A DNA stretch of 26,368 bases from a virus. The translations under genes and the position numbers were made by a program. Below, one piece after another: positions 23,845 to 26,368 of the stretch (position 1 is the stretch's first letter; each line of letters starts with the position of its first letter). The notes under the pieces were generated by a model. It was not told where the DNA came from. It did not search any database and saw nothing but the letters and a program-made list of their open reading frames with translations. The stretch lies in the IMG/VR virus record IMGVR_UViG_3300025879_000855, positions 1 to 26,368 of that record; one strand, given 5' to 3'.

Positions 23845-24762
23845 CTATCTGCAGAATTCCACATCATCCTCATAAACATAGTTAACATCTAGGTCTCGCT
23901 GTTGGTCTAACTCGTATGCGAGTGCTCTTCCTGCCAACACCTCGTTTATCCAAGTGACGGCATCTGAGTTCTCATCACCTAGTGGCAATCCATCATACTT
24001 GAACTTTGCGTTTGAAAAGAAAGGTACTCGATCTCGTGTGTAAGACATGATAGTGCCCTTCCTGCATGATTCGAAATTACCAGCATTGCCTTCTATGCAA
24101 TAACCTTTATTGGCATCCTCGGCAGTTTCAAAGTCATGCTCCAAACCAAAGTTGTGTCCAAGTTCGTGCGCAAGTGTTTCTGGGCCACAACGAGTCATTG
24201 ACTTGATAGAACCACCATAGTAGTTGTATCTTCCCATGTTTGCAATACCACAAAGGCTATCACCGTATTTGTCAGTCATCAATCCAACCGTCATATCAGC
24301 GCCGCTGTCGGGATAACCATAAGTGGGTGCCCTTGGAGTCATGTCATAAAATGCTGACCTAACACTGTTCGGCATGTCTGGATCAATCTCAATAGACTCA
24401 ATGATAAATCTTACCGGAACACCACTGTTACGAAAGATTTGTTCTGCTTCCCGCACCCAATTAATCGCCTTTCTCCACGGTTCATTTTCATCAAATTCTG
24501 GATGTAATACAAGTGCAATGCTGAGAGGTACTTCGCCTGCAATAGAGTAAGTACCATTTTCATTTTCTCTTACATCGGTGTTGGTGCTAGGGTTGCTCCA
24601 GAACAGATCACCTTTCATAGTACGCAAAGTATACCAATGACCCTTACCCCCTATTTCGCCAGGCGGTGCATCCAAAGGAATCATTCCTGCTTCATCAGCA
24701 AACACCATACCCATAAAACCTAAAAGTGAACATACTGCCGCAAACCTTAATAAATTAAGCAT
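23845..24762 (-). CDS. Secreted zinc metalloprotease, reprolysin/metzincin-like
   Basis: 305 residues. Signal peptide MLNLLRFAAVCSLLGFMGMVFA. The catalytic zinc motif HELGHNFGLEH (199-209, HExxHxxGxxH) and a following Met-turn IMSY (238-241) define a metzincin, closest by eye to reprolysin (M12B)-like phage and bacterial proteins. Cysteines at 171, 192, 222 and 233 could form disulphides, consistent with export. It lies between the tail tube gene and the capsid-side HNH gene. It could trim host envelope proteins or act at lysis or release, but no target can be read. A 7/8 late promoter match precedes it. Confidence 0.85.
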   Translation of the reverse strand: MLNLLRFAAVCSLLGFMGMVFADEAGMIPLDAPPGEIGGKGHWYTLRTMKGDLFWSNPSTNTDVRENENGTYSIAGEVPLSIALVLHPEFDENEPWRKAINWVREAEQIFRNSGVPVRFIIESIEIDPDMPNSVRSAFYDMTPRAPTYGYPDSGADMTVGLMTDKYGDSLCGIANMGRYNYYGGSIKSMTRCGPETLAHELGHNFGLEHDFETAEDANKGYCIEGNAGNFESCRKGTIMSYTRDRVPFFSNAKFKYDGLPLGDENSDAVTWINEVLAGRALAYELDQQRDLDVNYVYEDDVEFCR

Positions 24763-24787
24763 CTTCTATAATTCCCTGTTAAAATTG

Positions 24788-24795
24788 TATTTATT
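24788..24795 (-). promoter_or_regulatory. Possible late promoter of the metalloprotease gene
   Basis: Minus-strand AATAAATA, 7 of 8 bases of the T4 late consensus, about 26 bases before the ATG at 24762. An exact TATAAATA also occurs at 24871-24864 on this strand, but it lies in the HNH coding start. Confidence 0.4.
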
Positions 24796-24802
24796 ATAAA
24801 TA
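24795..24802 (+). promoter_or_regulatory. T4-type late promoter of the HNH endonuclease gene
   Basis: Plus-strand TATAAATA, an exact late consensus, about 60 bases before the ATG at 24861. Confidence 0.65.
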
Positions 24803-24860
24803 GATGTGTATCGCGGGATTGCCGTCCCCATACACACTAACACTATACAGGAGTGCCAGC

Positions 24861-25397
24861 ATGACTATTTATACACATAAACATCACATCATTCCACGCC
24901 ATATGGGTGGATCAGATGACCCTTCAAATCTAGTAGAACTATCAATAGAAGACCACGCACAGGCGCACCTCGACCTATACGAGAAGTACGGGTACGAACA
25001 AGACCTTGTTGCGCACCGTATGTTACTAGGTCAAATAGATAGAGCAGAAGCAATCAAAGTCCTACAGAAAGCACCTAAGTCAGAACGTTGGAAACAAACT
25101 ATGTCCAAACGTATGACTGGCGAAGACAATCCGCAGTACGGTAAACCTACCTCTGACAAACAGAAAGAGGCCGTAGGTAAATCTGCAAAGGAAAGATTCA
25201 CTGGTGTACCTAAGAACTACAAGGTCATCAATCCTGTAATGTACGGTAAAGACAATCCTCGGTCACGTGTAGTGATTGCGGATGGTGTGCAATACGAAAC
25301 TTTACGTTCTGCGTGTGATGCACACGGACTCAAGAATCATAACGCAGGTGCATATAGAATCAAGTCGGATAAGTGGGATTGGAGATATGAAGACTAA
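24861..25397 (+). CDS. HNH homing-type endonuclease with NUMOD motifs
   Basis: 178 residues from the ATG at 24861 (AGGAG site); a longer frame to 24804 has no ribosome site. HKHHIIPRHMGGSDDPSNLV and then EDHAQAHLDLY form the HNH metal-finger. GEDNPQYGK and YGKDNPRSR are NUMOD3-like repeats, and YETLRSACDAHGL...KWDWRY is a NUMOD1-like DNA-binding end, the layout of free-standing phage homing endonucleases. It is on the strand opposite to the capsid gene and near its 3' end, the usual position for a homing insert. It has its own late promoter. Confidence 0.9.
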   Translation: MTIYTHKHHIIPRHMGGSDDPSNLVELSIEDHAQAHLDLYEKYGYEQDLVAHRMLLGQIDRAEAIKVLQKAPKSERWKQTMSKRMTGEDNPQYGKPTSDKQKEAVGKSAKERFTGVPKNYKVINPVMYGKDNPRSRVVIADGVQYETLRSACDAHGLKNHNAGAYRIKSDKWDWRYED

Positions 25398-25536
25398 CCA
25401 AGAATATAAAGATGAAGCATATGAACACGCAAGACTTCTTATCGAGCGTGAGTATGTCACGGATGTTGATCTAGAAACCCTCGCAAAGAAAATCTACAGA
25501 CAAAAAAAGGGGGACTCGAAAGTCCCCCCAAAATGA
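25387..25536 (+). CDS. 49-residue protein overlapping the HNH gene
   Basis: Starts at the ATG in GGAGATATG, whose GGAG serves as ribosome site; the first 11 bases overlap the HNH stop. MKTNQEYKDEAYEHARLLIE is helical and charged, and LETLAKKIYRQKK follows. I recognise no family; it could be a small partner or a repressor of the endonuclease. Its last codons lie in the hairpin that terminates the opposing capsid gene, so the protein end (KGDSKVPPK) is constrained by it. Confidence 0.6.
   Translation: MKTNQEYKDEAYEHARLLIEREYVTDVDLETLAKKIYRQKKGDSKVPPK
25502..25528 (-). terminator. Intrinsic terminator of the major capsid gene
   Basis: On the minus strand GGGGGACT pairs perfectly with AGTCCCCC around a TTCG tetraloop, followed by seven T. 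It lies about 57 bases after the capsid stop and inside the opposing 49-codon gene. Confidence 0.88.
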
Positions 25537-25556
25537 TCACTAAAGTGATTCTTTTT
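25535..25556 (+). terminator. Weak plus-strand terminator after the HNH unit
   Basis: GATCAC and GTGATT pair around TAAA (one G-T pair), followed by CTTTTT. It starts inside the stop codon of the 49-codon gene and faces the capsid gene. Confidence 0.5.
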
Positions 25557-25584
25557 ATATTACTACCTTTTCAGGTAATATCCC

Positions 25585-26368
25585 TTATGCAAGGATATTG
25601 TCAACCCTGAAGATTCTGTAATATTGATTGCTCTTAGCAGCAGCAAGACCGTCAGCAGGAGTTGCACCCACAAATGGGTTAGACGCCATACCGTAGCGAG
25701 TCTTGAATCCAATTTTTGGTTGGAAAGTATCTTCACCAACTGCTTTAACCATCTGTAGAGGTACGTATGGGCAGTAGAATACACCTGCGTCATATGCGTT
25801 AGTACCTTTGTAACCTACAGTGATGTAGTCAGCAGATGCATAAGGATCGATGTATACTTTAACACGACCGTTCAAAGTACCAGCAAATGTGTTACCAGTG
25901 TCATCTACTTGCAAGTTAGTGCTCATTGCAGGTGAGTAGTCAAGCATACCAGATGCAGCAAGTGCAGTAGCAACGTCAGAAGAACAGATAACTACGTTAC
26001 CCTTACCACGACGAGTTTCTTTTGCAATTACGTTACACTCACGGTCAATCTGTACAACAAGACCCTTGAACTTCTCTGCAGACCAACGGCCGTCAGCATC
26101 AGTAGTCAAGTTGAAGATACCTTGAATAGCAACGTTAGACTGAAGACAACCAGTCTTTGCTTGCGAGTTGATAGTACGGATAACTTCACGGTTGATTTCC
26201 GCAAGGATTTCAGTACTCAAGATGTTCGCAAGTTCAGTCTCAGCGTCAAGACCGTGGATTGCTTTCAGGTCTTGAGCAAGTTCAAGCGAGTATTCCGCTT
26301 TCAATGCACGAGACTTCGCAGTCACAGTTGCTTTCTCGATGGTGAAACCCATTTCTGCGAAAGGAGCA
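25585..26368 (-). CDS. 23: Major capsid protein (T4 gp23), C-terminal part
   Basis: The reading frame enters from the right edge, so the N-terminus is missing; about 261 residues are visible. FAEMGFTIEKATVTAKSRAL, EYSLELAQDLKAIHGLDAE, TEILAEINREV, RVKVYIDPYASADYITVGYK and FQPKIGFKTRYGMASNPF are the well-known conserved stretches of T4 gp23. It forms the hexameric capsid lattice. There is no gp24 gene after it; instead an opposing HNH gene follows. A strong terminator ends the unit. Confidence 0.97.
   Translation of the reverse strand, partial: APFAEMGFTIEKATVTAKSRALKAEYSLELAQDLKAIHGLDAETELANILSTEILAEINREVIRTINSQAKTGCLQSNVAIQGIFNLTTDADGRWSAEKFKGLVVQIDRECNVIAKETRRGKGNVVICSSDVATALAASGMLDYSPAMSTNLQVDDTGNTFAGTLNGRVKVYIDPYASADYITVGYKGTNAYDAGVFYCPYVPLQMVKAVGEDTFQPKIGFKTRYGMASNPFVGATPADGLAAAKSNQYYRIFRVDNILA

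Noticed and set aside
25276-25386. Upstream extension of the 49-codon gene
   Set aside because: It lies wholly inside the HNH gene in another frame; the ATG at 25387 has GGAG.
1-26368. tRNA genes, CRISPR arrays, insertion sequences, integrase
   Set aside because: No cloverleaf, regularly spaced repeat, terminal inverted repeat or recombinase motif was seen on either strand.

Overview
The window is part of the genome of a T4-like tailed phage (marine or far-T4 type). It carries the T4 replication and recombination core in nearly T4 order on the minus strand: gene 55, 47, a small zinc-ribbon gene, 46, 45, 44, 62, regA and 43, with uvsW and uvsY upstream. It also carries T4-type late genes (19, and the 3' part of 23) and TATAAATA late promoters. 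Strong TTGACA-17-TATAAT promoters suggest a host with a standard sigma70, probably a proteobacterium. I saw no tRNA, CRISPR or integrase gene. Apart from one short plus-strand pair near 25 kb, all genes run on the minus strand, so the description below goes from right to left.

Right end, 22.2-26.4 kb: the major capsid gene enters from the right edge and ends at a strong terminator. An HNH homing-type endonuclease and a 49-residue overlapping gene face it on the plus strand. Next come a secreted reprolysin-like metalloprotease, the tail tube protein, a 2-oxoglutarate oxygenase-like protein and uvsY. From 22.2 to 14.1 kb: uvsW, an Sm-like protein, a cytidylyltransferase, sigma gp55, the gp47/gp46 nuclease, the clamp gp45, a small gene and gp44, most transcription blocks having their own sigma70-type promoter. 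From 14.1 to 11.1 kb: a YubB/DUF1281-like protein, dCMP deaminase, a sulfotransferase placed inside the clamp-loader operon, gp62, RegA and a JmjC-like cupin. Then come an Hsp20 chaperone and a small exported protein.

From 10.3 to 5.2 kb is an accessory module: a 34-residue zinc-ribbon peptide, a 2OG-Fe oxygenase, two glycosyltransferases, then a consensus promoter that drives a C5-cytosine DNA methyltransferase overlapping a CmoA homologue, and then a ParB-like protein. Left end, 5.2-0 kb: DNA polymerase gp43, a SAM methyltransferase, an AEP-primase-like protein, a sugar-nucleotide epimerase and the start of a nucleotide-sugar dehydrogenase.

The most notable system is the cytosine methyltransferase/CmoA pair. 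CmoA makes carboxy-SAM. The neighbouring DNA methyltransferase has Arg (R356) where the motif X 'GN' Asn is nearly invariant, and a basic residue at this position is what gives engineered M.MpeI (N374K) carboxy-SAM use. I infer that the two genes together may write 5-carboxymethylcytosine into phage DNA: CmoA-like would supply the cofactor and the methyltransferase would transfer the carboxymethyl group, as an anti-restriction modification. This is a prediction from sequence, not an established fact.
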